Below, piece by piece: positions 52,133 to 64,000 of a stretch of 64,000 nucleotides of DNA; position 1 is the first letter of the stretch; every line of letters starts with the position of its first letter. Location of the stretch: assembly GCF_027913215.1 (NCBI RefSeq), contig NZ_CP115784.1, forward strand, positions 1,612,001 through 1,676,000, written 5' to 3'. A program made the position numbers and the translations under genes. The notes under the pieces were generated by a model, which saw only the letters and a list, made by a program, of their open reading frames with translations, had not been told where the DNA came from and searched no databases. This DNA comes from Paracoccus aerodenitrificans. GTDB lineage: Bacteria > Pseudomonadota > Alphaproteobacteria > Rhodobacterales > Rhodobacteraceae.

Positions 52133-52585
52133 TCAGTTCGAAGAGTCGGACGAATATTTATAAAGCCCGATCTGAGTGCCAAGCGCTTCCATATCAGCCA
52201 GCAGCTTGGCAGCAGAGGCGACGACTTCTTCAGCGCCGTGCTTTTGCTCTTCAGCTTCAGCAGCCTTTTTCTTGCGTTCGGCCGCCCGCATCATCTCATC
52301 GAACGCGTCCTGATCCATCTCTTCCTTCTTGCGGCCGATTTCAGCCAGAAGAGAAAGCGATTCATTGTTGATCTCGGCGAAACCACCCGAGATCGCGAAT
52401 TGATGCTCGGATCCCTGTTCGTCGATCACCGTGACCAGACCGGGGCGCAGATTGACGATGGCGGGCGCATGGCCCGGCATCGCCGACAGATCGCCGTTTT
52501 CGCCGGGAAGGCGCACCTCGCGCACAGAGACGGACATCAGATTCCGCTCTGGTGCGACGAGGTCGAACTGCATGGTATCGGCCAT
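52133..52585 (-). CDS. atpC: ATP synthase F1 epsilon subunit
   Basis: A 150-residue epsilon subunit. The N-terminal beta-sandwich (FDLVAPERNLMSVSVREVRLPGEN... and GDLSAMPGHAP) and GGFAEINNESLSLLAE are conserved. The C-terminal part has a lysine- and glutamate-rich helix (MMRAAERKKKAAEAEEQKHG). It is part of the central rotor stalk. Last gene of atpHAGDC, nine bases after atpD. Confidence 0.93.
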   Translation of the reverse strand: MADTMQFDLVAPERNLMSVSVREVRLPGENGDLSAMPGHAPAIVNLRPGLVTVIDEQGSEHQFAISGGFAEINNESLSLLAEIGRKKEEMDQDAFDEMMRAAERKKKAAEAEEQKHGAEEVVASAAKLLADMEALGTQIGLYKYSSDSSN

Positions 52586-52594
52586 GAGACCCCC

Positions 52595-54927
<2,333 letters not shown>

Positions 54928-54945
54928 CCAGCTTCCCTCCTCTGA

Positions 54946-56480
<1,535 letters not shown>

Positions 56481-56481
<1 letters not shown>

Positions 56482-57047
56482 TATCCGACCTCTTTCATAG
56501 CATTCTGGAGGGAAGCGAGCTTGGATTTGATCGAACTGTCGATCATCTGCGAGCCCAGCCTGACAATCATGCCGCCGATGAGGCTTTCATCGACACGCGC
56601 ATTCAATTTGACCTTTTTGCCCGATTTTTCGGCCAGCGTATTGGTCAGACGCTTTTTCTGTTCGTCGCTGAGGGCGACCGCTGACACCACATCGGCGGTC
56701 ACCTCACCCCGGTGCTCGGCAACAAGGCGACGCAACTCGGCGACGAATTGCGGCAGGGTGAACAGGCGGCGATTCCGCGCCATCAGTTTCAGCGTATTTG
56801 CCAGCGACGCCGACAGGCCCATTTTTTCGGCCACGGCGGAAATCGCCTTGCCCTGTTCCTCGCGCGTGTAGATCGGCGAGGAAATCACATGGCGCAGTTC
56901 GTCGCTGTCGTCGAGCGCGGCACCGAGATCATCGACCTGCGACGCAAGCTGGTCGATCTCCCCCGATTCCTTGACAATATCAAACAGCGCCTGCGCGTAG
57001 CGCCCGGCGATCGAGGCGGAAATCGATGCGGAATTTGCCACTGTCAT
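56481..57047 (-). CDS. atpH: ATP synthase F1 delta subunit
   Basis: A 188-residue delta subunit. The six-helix N-terminal domain starts [21 protein letters not shown], and the C-terminal part shows [17 protein letters not shown] and [25 protein letters not shown]. It links F1 to the peripheral stalk. The ATG at 57047 is only two bases from GGAAGG, so the in-frame GTG two codons later (57041) may be the true start. First gene of the operon. The F0 genes lie elsewhere, as is usual in this group. Confidence 0.94.
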
Positions 57048-57393
57048 CCTTCCGGTTAGCACGTAACCCCGCCGGCTGGCCGTCTTTGGGGACGGTCGGT
57101 CGCGGGGCTGTGTGGTTCTTGCAGCCGACACATGCCAGCCGAATATCTCGGGGAGGTCTCTAGCAATTGTTTTCCGCACCCGCAACCGCCTTGAGGCCCG
57201 CCGCATCACGGTTTTTTGCGTCAGTCGCGATGCTCTGTGCAGCCAGCCGCTGCTGGCGCTGCGTCAACTGTGCAAAGCAGCCCGGCCCGGTCCATGATCG
57301 CCCCGGCGCGGAACATTGCCGCGACGCAGCAATTACAGGCCGGAATCGCTGTGCCGGCTACGAATCCCGCCGATAACCACCGGCAAGCCCCGT
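57048..57393. other. control region upstream of atpHAGDC, no gene seen
   Basis: This 346-bp stretch contains no ORF I would support. It must hold the atp operon promoter, since the neighbouring methyltransferase gene runs in the same direction and ends at 57394. TTGCTA followed by TATTCG near 57135-57165 (minus strand) is a weak promoter candidate. Confidence 0.5.
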
Positions 57394-58167
57394 CTACCCC
57401 GCATCTCTGGCCGCAGGATCCCGCACCGGGCGCGGCCGCGCGATTCCCTCCAGCACATCCAGCGGGCTTGGAACTTTCATCCCCTGTCCCGGCCCGGCGG
57501 GCGCGGATGCCTGCTTGGAAAATTCGGCCCAGATGACCCCGGCAACCAGCATCGAGGCGATCCTGCCGCCCAGCCTCTCCCACCACATCGCGCTGCGCAG
57601 CCAGAAACGCCGGTCGGATGGCGGGATATAGATCGCCGCGCCGGAACGCTCGGCAACGAATCCCGCAGCCTCGGCCTGACGCTCAAGCTGACCGCTTGTA
57701 TAGCTGCGCCCGAAGCCGAAAGGCGTGTTGTCGATCCGCGCCCACAACCCGGCCCGGTTCGGCACCATCGCCACCATGCGCCCACCCGGCCCCAGCACCC
57801 GCCACGCCTCGGCCAGCAAGGCGGTCGGATGATCCGAGCTTTCCAGACCGTGCAAGATCACCAGCCGGTCGACGCTGCCCGTGTCCAGCGGCCAGGCGGT
57901 TTCGTCACAGAGCACGCTGTGATTTGCCATGCCCTGCGGCCAGGCCATGACCCCCTGCGGCCCCGGCATCAGCCCGGTCACCCGGCGCGACCGCGCCAGA
58001 TACGGCCTCAGCATCGGCACGGCGAATCCGTATCCCGCGATGTTCATTCCGGTCACGCTGTCCGCCGGCCAGTTCGCAAGCAGCCGGTCCCGCAGAATAC
58101 GCTGCGCCACCCGCCCCAGAGAGCGATTGTAATAAAAGCGTCTCAGATCAATGACGTCGTGATGCAT
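57394..58167 (-). CDS. class I SAM-dependent methyltransferase
   Basis: A 257-residue methyltransferase of the type next to gloB in many alphaproteobacteria. The usual motif I glycines appear as GMNIAGYGFAVPML, the acidic partner is not obvious, and LPDG-like motifs are replaced by WPLDTGSVDRLVILHGLE and EAWRVLGPGGRMVAMVPNR. The substrate is unknown. The start at 58167 has no strong Shine-Dalgarno; it lies 63 bases from divergent gloB. Confidence 0.8.
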   Translation of the reverse strand: MHHDVIDLRRFYYNRSLGRVAQRILRDRLLANWPADSVTGMNIAGYGFAVPMLRPYLARSRRVTGLMPGPQGVMAWPQGMANHSVLCDETAWPLDTGSVDRLVILHGLESSDHPTALLAEAWRVLGPGGRMVAMVPNRAGLWARIDNTPFGFGRSYTSGQLERQAEAAGFVAERSGAAIYIPPSDRRFWLRSAMWWERLGGRIASMLVAGVIWAEFSKQASAPAGPGQGMKVPSPLDVLEGIARPRPVRDPAARDAG

Positions 58168-58230
58168 CTGGTCCGGGTTGCGGCATTGCGATTCAGGGTC
58201 CAGACTGCCCGCAAATGACAGGAGTTTGCA

Positions 58231-58974
58231 ATGTCCGACACCGAGATCGTCACGGTTCGATGCCTTCAGGATAATTACGCCTATCTGTTGCGGGCAAATG
58301 GCATGACGGCCTTGTTCGACGCGCCGGAGCCTGGACCCATCCTCGATGCGCTCTCACAAAGAGGCTGGACTCTGGACCAGATCCTTCTGACGCATCACCA
58401 CGGCGATCATATCGACGGCGTGACAGAGATCGTCTCGAAGACCGGCGCCAGCGTGACCGGAGCCCGCGCCGACGCGCATCGCCTGCCCGATCTGGATATT
58501 CAGGTGAATCCGGGCGAGACCACCGAGGCTGCCGGATTGCAGGCCCGTGTCATCGACGTATCGGGCCATACGGTCGGCCATATCGCCTTCTACCTGCCCG
58601 ACGCGAAGGCCGCCTTTACCGGCGACAGCCTGATGGCGCTTGGCTGCGGCCGCATCTTCGAGGGCGACGCTGCAATGATGTGGGACAGCCTGATACGCCT
58701 GAACGCGCTGCCGGAAGATACGCTGATCTGCTCGGGGCATGATTACTGCGCGGGCAACGGGGCTTTCGCCAGTTCGGTAGACCCCGACAATCCGGAACTG
58801 ACCCAACGAATCGAGGAAACCGCGAACAGCCTCCGGCCCTGCGCCCCAGCCACGTTGAAGGAAGAACGCCTTACCAACCCGTTCCTTCGTGCGCCCGAAC
58901 TTGCTGAATCGCTTGGCGAGGCCGATGCAGCTGCGGCCTTTGCCAGGCTTCGTAAAATGAAGGACAATTTCTGA
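58231..58974 (+). CDS. gloB: hydroxyacylglutathione hydrolase (glyoxalase II)
   Basis: A 247-residue metallo-beta-lactamase-fold hydrolase. The metal-binding THHHGDHIDG (residue about 52) and further ligands in SGHTVGH, FTGDSLMALGCGRIFEG and CSGHDYC are present, together with the glutathione-binding C-terminal LKEERLTNPFLRA. It splits S-lactoylglutathione to lactate and glutathione in methylglyoxal detoxification. ATG at 58231 after AGGAG. Confidence 0.93.
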   Translation: MSDTEIVTVRCLQDNYAYLLRANGMTALFDAPEPGPILDALSQRGWTLDQILLTHHHGDHIDGVTEIVSKTGASVTGARADAHRLPDLDIQVNPGETTEAAGLQARVIDVSGHTVGHIAFYLPDAKAAFTGDSLMALGCGRIFEGDAAMMWDSLIRLNALPEDTLICSGHDYCAGNGAFASSVDPDNPELTQRIEETANSLRPCAPATLKEERLTNPFLRAPELAESLGEADAAAAFARLRKMKDNF

Positions 58975-59102
58975 CCTTTGGGAAAAGCTTGAAACCCCGC
59001 CGATCTGCGCCCAGATTGTAACCACCGATGGAAGATTTCGCCTTGTTTCGTAAAATTGACTTGAATCCCGGCGAAATCCACCAATCCTTAAACTGACGAT
59101 GA

Positions 59103-59146
59103 CAGTCTGTGCAGGTGGACTTCGGTCCAAACCGCCGGACAGACTG
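59103..59146 (+). promoter_or_regulatory. nested stem-loop in the clpA leader
   Basis: CAGTCTGT (59103-59110) pairs with ACAGACTG (59139-59146). Inside, TGGAC and GTCCA enclose a TTCG tetraloop. The structure ends two bases before the Shine-Dalgarno of clpA. It could control translation or mRNA stability of the protease subunit. The upstream bases 58975-59102 hold CTTGAAA near 58988, a possible heat-shock -35. Confidence 0.55.
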
Positions 59147-59159
59147 ACAGGAGACGCAA

Positions 59160-61481
59160 GTGCCCTCATTTTCGACCTCGCTGGAACAGGCTATCCATGC
59201 TGCGCTCGCGCTTGCCAATGAACGTCGCCATGAACTGGCGACGCTGGAACATTTGCTGCTGGCGCTGACTGACGAACCCGACGCTGTGCGCGTGATGCGT
59301 GCCTGCAATGTCGATCTGGCCGAACTGCGGCAGAGCCTCAGCGATTTTCTTGATGACGATCTGTCGACGCTGATCACCGATGTGGACGGCTCGGAAGCCG
59401 TGCCGACCGCTGCGTTCCAGCGGGTAATTCAACGCGCGGCGATTCATGTCCAGTCCTCGGGACGTGCCGAGGTGACCGGTGCCAATGTGCTGGTGGCGAT
59501 CTTTGCCGAACGCGAATCCCATGCCGCGTATTTCCTTCAGGAACTTGACATGACCCGCTATGACGCGGTGAATTTCATTGCGCATGGCGTCGCGAAAAAC
59601 CCCGATTTCAGCGAAGCCCGCCCGGTGACGGGGGCCGAGCATACATCGGACGACGATCCCCAGCCTCAGGCGCAGAAAGACGAAACCGCGCTTGAGAAAT
59701 ATTGCGTCGATTTGAACACCAAGGCGATAAACGGCGATGTCGATCCGCTGATCGGTCGCGAGTCCGAGGTCGAGCGCTGCATTCAGGTCCTCTGCCGCCG
59801 CCGCAAGAACAACCCGCTTCTGGTGGGCGATCCCGGCGTGGGCAAGACCGCCATTGCCGAGGGTCTCGCGAAGAAGATCGTCGAGGGTCAGACCCCTGAC
59901 GTTCTGGCTGGTGCCACGATCTTTTCGCTGGATATGGGCGCACTTCTGGCCGGAACCCGCTATCGCGGCGATTTCGAGGAACGGCTGAAAGCCGTCGTGA
60001 AAGAGCTTGAGCAGCATCCCGACGCGATTCTGTTCATCGACGAAATCCATACCGTGATCGGTGCGGGCGCGACCTCTGGAGGGGCAATGGATGCCTCGAA
60101 CCTGCTGAAACCGGCTCTTGCGGGCGGCAAGCTGCGCTGCATGGGGTCCACCACCTATAAGGAGTTCCGTCAGCATTTCGAAAAGGACCGCGCCCTCAGC
60201 CGCCGGTTCCAGAAAATCGACGTGAACGAACCTTCCGTGCCGGATTCGATCAAGATCCTGATGGGTCTGAAACCGCATTTCGAAGCCCATCACGAGCTGC
60301 GCTATACCAATGACGCGATCAAAAGCGCGGTGGAACTGGCAAGCCGCTATATCAATGACCGCAAACTGCCCGACAGCGCCATCGACGTGATCGACGAGGC
60401 CGGCGCGGCGCAGCATCTGGTTGCGGAAAGCAAGCGGCGCAAGACCATCTCGCCCAAGGAAATCGAGGCAGTCGTTGCCAAGATTGCCCGTATTCCGCCG
60501 AAAAAGGTCAGCAAGGACGATGCCGAGGTGCTGCGCGATCTGGACACGGCCCTGAAACGTGTGGTCTTCGGTCAGGATGCTGCTATCGACGCGCTGTCCT
60601 CGGCGATCAAGCTGGCGCGGGCCGGGCTTCGCGAACCTGAAAAACCCATCGGCAATTACCTGTTCGCAGGCCCGACCGGCGTCGGCAAGACCGAGGTGGC
60701 GAAGCAGCTTGCCGATACGCTCGGGGTTGAGCTGCTGCGTTTCGACATGTCCGAATATATGGAGAAGCACGCCGTCAGCCGCCTGATCGGAGCGCCTCCG
60801 GGCTATGTCGGCTTCGATCAGGGCGGGCTTCTGACCGACGGCGTCGACCAGCATCCGCATTGCGTACTGCTGCTGGACGAAATCGAGAAGGCGCATCCGG
60901 ATGTGTTCAATATCCTGCTTCAGGTGATGGATCACGGCAAGCTGACCGACCATAACGGCCGCAGTGTGGATTTCCGCAATGTCGTGCTGATCATGACCTC
61001 GAATGCCGGGGCTGCGGATCTGGCAAGGGCCGCGATCGGCTTCGGTCGGGACCGCCGCGAGGGTGAGGATACCGAAGCGATCGAGAAGACCTTCACCCCC
61101 GAATTCCGCAACCGTCTGGACGCGGTGATCAGCTTCGCGCCACTGTCGCGTGACGTGATCGTTCAAGTGGTCGAGAAATTCGTCCTCCAGCTTGAAGCAC
61201 AGTTGATGGACCGCAACGTCCACATTGAACTGACTACCGAGGCGGCAAACTGGCTGGCCGAGAAAGGCTATGACGACAAGATGGGTGCGCGTCCCCTTGG
61301 CCGCGTGATCCAGGAAACCATCAAGAAACCTCTGGCCGAGGAATTGCTGTTTGGCCGGCTGACGAAAGGTGGCGTGGTCAAGGTCCGGATCGAGGATGAG
61401 AAGCCTGTCTTCGACATCAGCGGGCCGGAAGCCCCGCGCATTGGCGGCAAGAACAACACGCCGCTTCTGACCGCAGATTGA
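59160..61481 (+). CDS. clpA: ATP-dependent Clp protease ATP-binding subunit ClpA
   Basis: A 773-residue Hsp100. The N-domain (residues 1-145: [29 protein letters not shown]) is followed by AAA+ module 1 with Walker [13 protein letters not shown] (about 223) and module 2 with [13 protein letters not shown] (about 505). It unfolds substrates for ClpP. GTG start at 59160 with an excellent CAGGAG. clpS, often next to clpA, is not in the 200 bases upstream; gloB is there instead. Confidence 0.95.
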   Translation: MPSFSTSLEQAIHAALALANERRHELATLEHLLLALTDEPDAVRVMRACNVDLAELRQSLSDFLDDDLSTLITDVDGSEAVPTAAFQRVIQRAAIHVQSSGRAEVTGANVLVAIFAERESHAAYFLQELDMTRYDAVNFIAHGVAKNPDFSEARPVTGAEHTSDDDPQPQAQKDETALEKYCVDLNTKAINGDVDPLIGRESEVERCIQVLCRRRKNNPLLVGDPGVGKTAIAEGLAKKIVEGQTPDVLAGATIFSLDMGALLAGTRYRGDFEERLKAVVKELEQHPDAILFIDEIHTVIGAGATSGGAMDASNLLKPALAGGKLRCMGSTTYKEFRQHFEKDRALSRRFQKIDVNEPSVPDSIKILMGLKPHFEAHHELRYTNDAIKSAVELASRYINDRKLPDSAIDVIDEAGAAQHLVAESKRRKTISPKEIEAVVAKIARIPPKKVSKDDAEVLRDLDTALKRVVFGQDAAIDALSSAIKLARAGLREPEKPIGNYLFAGPTGVGKTEVAKQLADTLGVELLRFDMSEYMEKHAVSRLIGAPPGYVGFDQGGLLTDGVDQHPHCVLLLDEIEKAHPDVFNILLQVMDHGKLTDHNGRSVDFRNVVLIMTSNAGAADLARAAIGFGRDRREGEDTEAIEKTFTPEFRNRLDAVISFAPLSRDVIVQVVEKFVLQLEAQLMDRNVHIELTTEAANWLAEKGYDDKMGARPLGRVIQETIKKPLAEELLFGRLTKGGVVKVRIEDEKPVFDISGPEAPRIGGKNNTPLLTAD

Positions 61482-61508
61482 TGCGCTCAATCCTCGCTGA
61501 CTGACTAC

Positions 61509-61537
61509 AAAAGGGGGAAGTTTTCTTCCCCCTTTTT
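61509..61537 (+). terminator. rho-independent terminator of clpA
   Basis: AAAAGGGGGAAG pairs with CTTCCCCCTTTT around TTTT and ends in a T-run. The rest of the gap to 61745 is AT-richer and probably holds the promoter of the DUF2382 pair, but I see no clear elements. Confidence 0.9.
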
Positions 61538-61745
61538 GATTGGATTGACGACAAATTCAGGTTTGCAACCATATTTTTGGTACGATGCACAGCACCCTGT
61601 TCCCGGCCCTCGCCACGCATCGAACTGATCTTATACGGGAATCCCGAAATCCGGTTTGGTTCCCCGTGTCGCGTTAATTTAGATTAGCAGAACCACCTGC
61701 CCGCCTCGCGTGTTCCCGCACCGATGCAATTAAGGGATACAGGTC

Positions 61746-62216
61746 TTGACCGACCCGGATGACAACGCAAGCAAGCGGCTCCGCACAGCCGGAAATCGCG
61801 ATGAGAAGATTATCGAGGTCGCCGAAGAACACGCCTCGATTCTCAAGCGCGAGATCGATCAGGGCGGGGTCCGTTTGGAAACGCGTGTCGAACATCGTGA
61901 AGACGTCCTGACCGCGACGCTTCACGGCTCTGCCGTCGAAATCCGTCGTGTTCCCCGCGGAGAGGTGGTCGAAACTGCGCCGCCCATCCGCAAGGAAAAC
62001 GGCGTTACCATCATTCCCGTCCTTGAAGAGCGCGCGGTGTTGCGCACCGAGCTCGTGCTCGTCGAGGAGGTGCATCTCATTCAGACCGAGACCGAAGAAA
62101 AGGTCGACGTTCCTGTCACCCTGCGCCGTCAGCGCGTGGTCGAAACCCGTCTTGAACCGGACGATACGGCCTCGCCCAACCACGACCCCGGCGCCCATCC
62201 TGCCAAGGAGAATTGA
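61746..62216 (+). CDS. DUF2382-type protein (156 aa)
   Basis: A 156-residue highly charged protein with the repeating strand pattern of DUF2382 (YsnF/AvaK type): IIEVAEEHASILKREIDQGGVRL, VEIRRVPRGEVVETAPPIRKEN, then ELVLVEEVHLIQTETEEKVDV. Only a TTG start at 61746 is available in frame, since the protein has no internal Met. Such proteins are tied to stress or dormancy, though no biochemical role is known. The next gene, two bases downstream, carries the same domain. Confidence 0.75.
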   Translation: MTDPDDNASKRLRTAGNRDEKIIEVAEEHASILKREIDQGGVRLETRVEHREDVLTATLHGSAVEIRRVPRGEVVETAPPIRKENGVTIIPVLEERAVLRTELVLVEEVHLIQTETEEKVDVPVTLRRQRVVETRLEPDDTASPNHDPGAHPAKEN

Positions 62217-62218
62217 TC

Positions 62219-63064
62219 ATGGCCTATGAAAACACCGGTCGCACCCTGTCCGCAATGTTCGACACCCGCGACGAGGCCGACCGTGCCGCCTCCGCTCTGC
62301 GCGAGATCGGGGCGACGGATGTCGTGCTGCATGGCGAGAAAAATCCCGGCTATGGCGAAGTTCGCCACGAAGACGCCGAAAGCCGCGGCTTCTTCGAAGC
62401 TCTCGGCGATTTCTTCTTCCCCGATGACGACCGTGCTGCCTATGCCGAGGGGCTGAGCCGTGGCGGCTATCTGGTGACCGCGACGAATGTACCGGAAAAT
62501 CTGGTGCAGCCGGCGCTGGAGATTTTGGAACGCGAAGGCTCGGTCGATCTGGATCAGCGCGAGACCGAATGGCGGGATGATGGTTGGGATACGGCCACCT
62601 ATACCGGCCCTCTGGGCGCGACCGCTGTTGCTTCCGACACGCGCGATGCCGACCGTACCGGGCTGGACACGACCGGCGAAAAGATCGACGTGGTCGAGGA
62701 ACAGATCAATATCGGCAAGCGCGATGTCGATCTAGGTACTGTTCGCGTGCGGTCCTATGTGCGTGAAGTTCCGGTCTCGGAAGAGGTCGAACTGACCAGT
62801 GAGCGCGTCAATATCGAGCGCCGCCCGGTCGACCGCGCCGCTGGCGACGGTGCCTTTGAAGAGCGCGTGATCGAGGCTCGCGAACACAGCGAGGAAGCCG
62901 TGGTCCAGAAAGAGGCCCGCGTCGTCGAGGAAATCGCGCTGAACAAGAACCGCGAAAGCCATGTCGAGACGGTTGAGGACACTGTCCGGAAAACCGAAGT
63001 CGAGATCGAGGACGATAACCGCGGACTGCGAGACCGTGACGGGCTGGATCAGGAGAAGCGCTGA
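62219..63064 (+). CDS. DUF2382/YsnF-type stress protein (281 aa)
   Basis: A 281-residue acidic protein. Residues 5-105 resemble the N-terminal general-stress domain of YsnF-like proteins (SAMFDTRDEADRAASALREIG, then GGYLVTATNVPENLVQPALEIL). Residues 150-270 are the DUF2382 domain (IDVVEEQINIGKRDVDLGTV, VREVPVSEEVELTSERVNIE and later copies of that pattern). The start at 62219 follows AAGGAG. In an operon with the shorter DUF2382 gene, ended by the terminator at 63086. Confidence 0.8.
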   Translation: MAYENTGRTLSAMFDTRDEADRAASALREIGATDVVLHGEKNPGYGEVRHEDAESRGFFEALGDFFFPDDDRAAYAEGLSRGGYLVTATNVPENLVQPALEILEREGSVDLDQRETEWRDDGWDTATYTGPLGATAVASDTRDADRTGLDTTGEKIDVVEEQINIGKRDVDLGTVRVRSYVREVPVSEEVELTSERVNIERRPVDRAAGDGAFEERVIEAREHSEEAVVQKEARVVEEIALNKNRESHVETVEDTVRKTEVEIEDDNRGLRDRDGLDQEKR

Positions 63065-63085
63065 TCTTACCCTTACACAGATTGC

Positions 63086-63113
63086 AAAGGCGGCCCTTCG
63101 GGGTCGCCTTTTT
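63086..63113. terminator. bidirectional terminator
   Basis: AAAGGCGGCCC pairs with GGGTCGCCTTT (one G-U pair) around TTCG and ends in T. The same stem, read on the minus strand, ends the mfd transcript two bases past its stop. Confidence 0.88.
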
Positions 63114-63115
63114 GA

Positions 63116-64000
63116 TCAGCCCTTCGCCTTCGCCGCCAGATCACGCGCAATGGCATAGGCCCCCTTGATCCGCTCCCCATCGGTTTTCCAGTCGCGGCGG
63201 ATGACGATCCTGTTATCGCTGACCTTCGCCTGATCGCGCTGATCGGTAAGGAATGCGACCAGACCGGCAGGGTTCGGGAATTTGTCATTATGGAACTGAA
63301 CCGTCGCCCCTTTCGGCCCGGCATCCAGTTTGGCGATATTGGCGCGTTTCGCCATCGCCTTGATGCGGATGACGTTCATCAGCATGTTCACTTCGCGCGG
63401 GACGGGGCCGAAACGGTCATGCAGCTCCGCCGCAAAACCCTCCATCTCGACCTTGGTGCTGATATCCGACAGTCGCCGGTACAGACCCAGCCTGACATCG
63501 AGATCGGCGATATAGCTTTCCGGAATGGTCACCGGCACGCCAAGATTAAGTTGCGGCGCCCATTCATCTTCGGGCGTGCCCTCCAGCTCGCCGGACTTCA
63601 GCTTGGCAATGGTTTCCTCAAGCATCGCCTGATAGAGTTCAAAGCCGACCTCCTTGATATGGCCGGATTGCTCTTCACCCAGAAGATTGCCTGCGCCGCG
63701 CAGGTCCAGATCCTGTGAAGCAAGGTTAAACCCTGCCCCCAACCCGTCGATATTGCCCAGAAATTTCAGCCGCCGCTCGGCTTGCGGGGTCAGCGGCGCT
63801 CGGGGTTTCGTGGTCAGATAGCAATAGGCGCGGGTCCGCGAGCGCCCCACCCGGCCCCTGATCTGGTAAAGCTGCGCGAGGCCGTAAATATCCGCCCGCC
63901 AGACGATCATCGTGTTCGCGGTCGGGATATCCAGCCCGCTTTCGACAATCGTCGTCGCCAGCAGCACGTCATATTGCCCGTCGTAAAACGCATTCATCCG
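63116..64000 (-). CDS. mfd: transcription-repair coupling factor Mfd, 3' part
   Basis: The C-terminal 294 residues or so of Mfd; the gene continues beyond the right edge. Visible are helicase motifs V and VI (ATTIVESGLDIPTANTMI, then QLYQIRGRVGRSRTRAYCYL), the TRG-like region (LGAGFNLASQDLDLRGAGNLLG) and the C-terminal TRCF domain (IPESYIADLDVRLGLYRRLS). Mfd removes stalled RNA polymerase and recruits UvrA. Confidence 0.94.
   Translation of the reverse strand, partial: RMNAFYDGQYDVLLATTIVESGLDIPTANTMIVWRADIYGLAQLYQIRGRVGRSRTRAYCYLTTKPRAPLTPQAERRLKFLGNIDGLGAGFNLASQDLDLRGAGNLLGEEQSGHIKEVGFELYQAMLEETIAKLKSGELEGTPEDEWAPQLNLGVPVTIPESYIADLDVRLGLYRRLSDISTKVEMEGFAAELHDRFGPVPREVNMLMNVIRIKAMAKRANIAKLDAGPKGATVQFHNDKFPNPAGLVAFLTDQRDQAKVSDNRIVIRRDWKTDGERIKGAYAIARDLAAKAKG

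Noticed and set aside
59166..61490. 774-codon minus-strand frame
   Set aside because: Exact antisense shadow of clpA.

Overview
The window looks like the chromosome, or a large replicon, of a high-GC alphaproteobacterium of the Rhodobacteraceae, most likely Paracoccus or a close relative. The evidence is a complete beta-hydroxyaspartate cycle cluster (bhcRABCD, characterised in Paracoccus denitrificans), an F1 ATP synthase operon in the order atpHAGDC without F0 genes, the comEC/gltX/gltA neighbourhood, and the codon and start-site style. No rRNA, tRNA or CRISPR array was seen.

Positions 1-12,000 are accessory DNA of integrative-element type. All the first genes point left: a cut-off hypothetical gene, small hypotheticals, a 709-residue ParB-like protein, and an ArdC-type antirestriction protein. 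Three of them share a conserved 5' leader whose hairpin next to the Shine-Dalgarno shows compensatory base changes. A decayed inverted copy of a 54-residue gene lies at 914-1120. Next come a lone HigA-like antitoxin behind a strong promoter with a palindromic operator, a ShosTA-like pair (DprA-like protein plus a HAD-phosphoribosyltransferase-zinc ribbon protein), a small ORF, and a large SMC-like ATPase reading the other way.

Positions 12,022-26,324 form a defence cassette bounded by two direct 62-bp repeats (about 85% identical by eye). Inside are a CBASS operon (small DUF2188-type protein, CapV-like patatin phospholipase, CD-NTase with AGS-C sensor) with a divergent CapW/BrxR-like WYL repressor. 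Beside it is one tightly overlapping operon hsdM-hsdS-HEPN protein-Abi-like protein-DUF262/DUF1524 protein-hsdR. The repeats suggest that islands stacked at one attachment site. No integrase is inside the window.

From 26,600 on the DNA looks like ordinary chromosome. It holds a DapA-family lyase and an acyl-CoA synthetase/enoyl-CoA hydratase pair. It then has bhcR and bhcABCD, which turn glyoxylate plus glycine into oxaloacetate, and a LysR regulator. An 841-bp IS5-family element sits between that regulator and the purine-catabolic genes xdhABC, an NCS2 permease and guanine deaminase. Purine breakdown can yield glyoxylate, so this neighbourhood may be functionally linked to the bhc cluster.

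The rest is housekeeping: a lipoprotein, comEC, gltX, gltA, bioY, an atypical SDR, atpHAGDC, a SAM methyltransferase, gloB, clpA behind a structured leader, two DUF2382 stress-type proteins, and the 3' part of mfd, which runs off the right edge. All calls come from reading the sequence. No database search was run.
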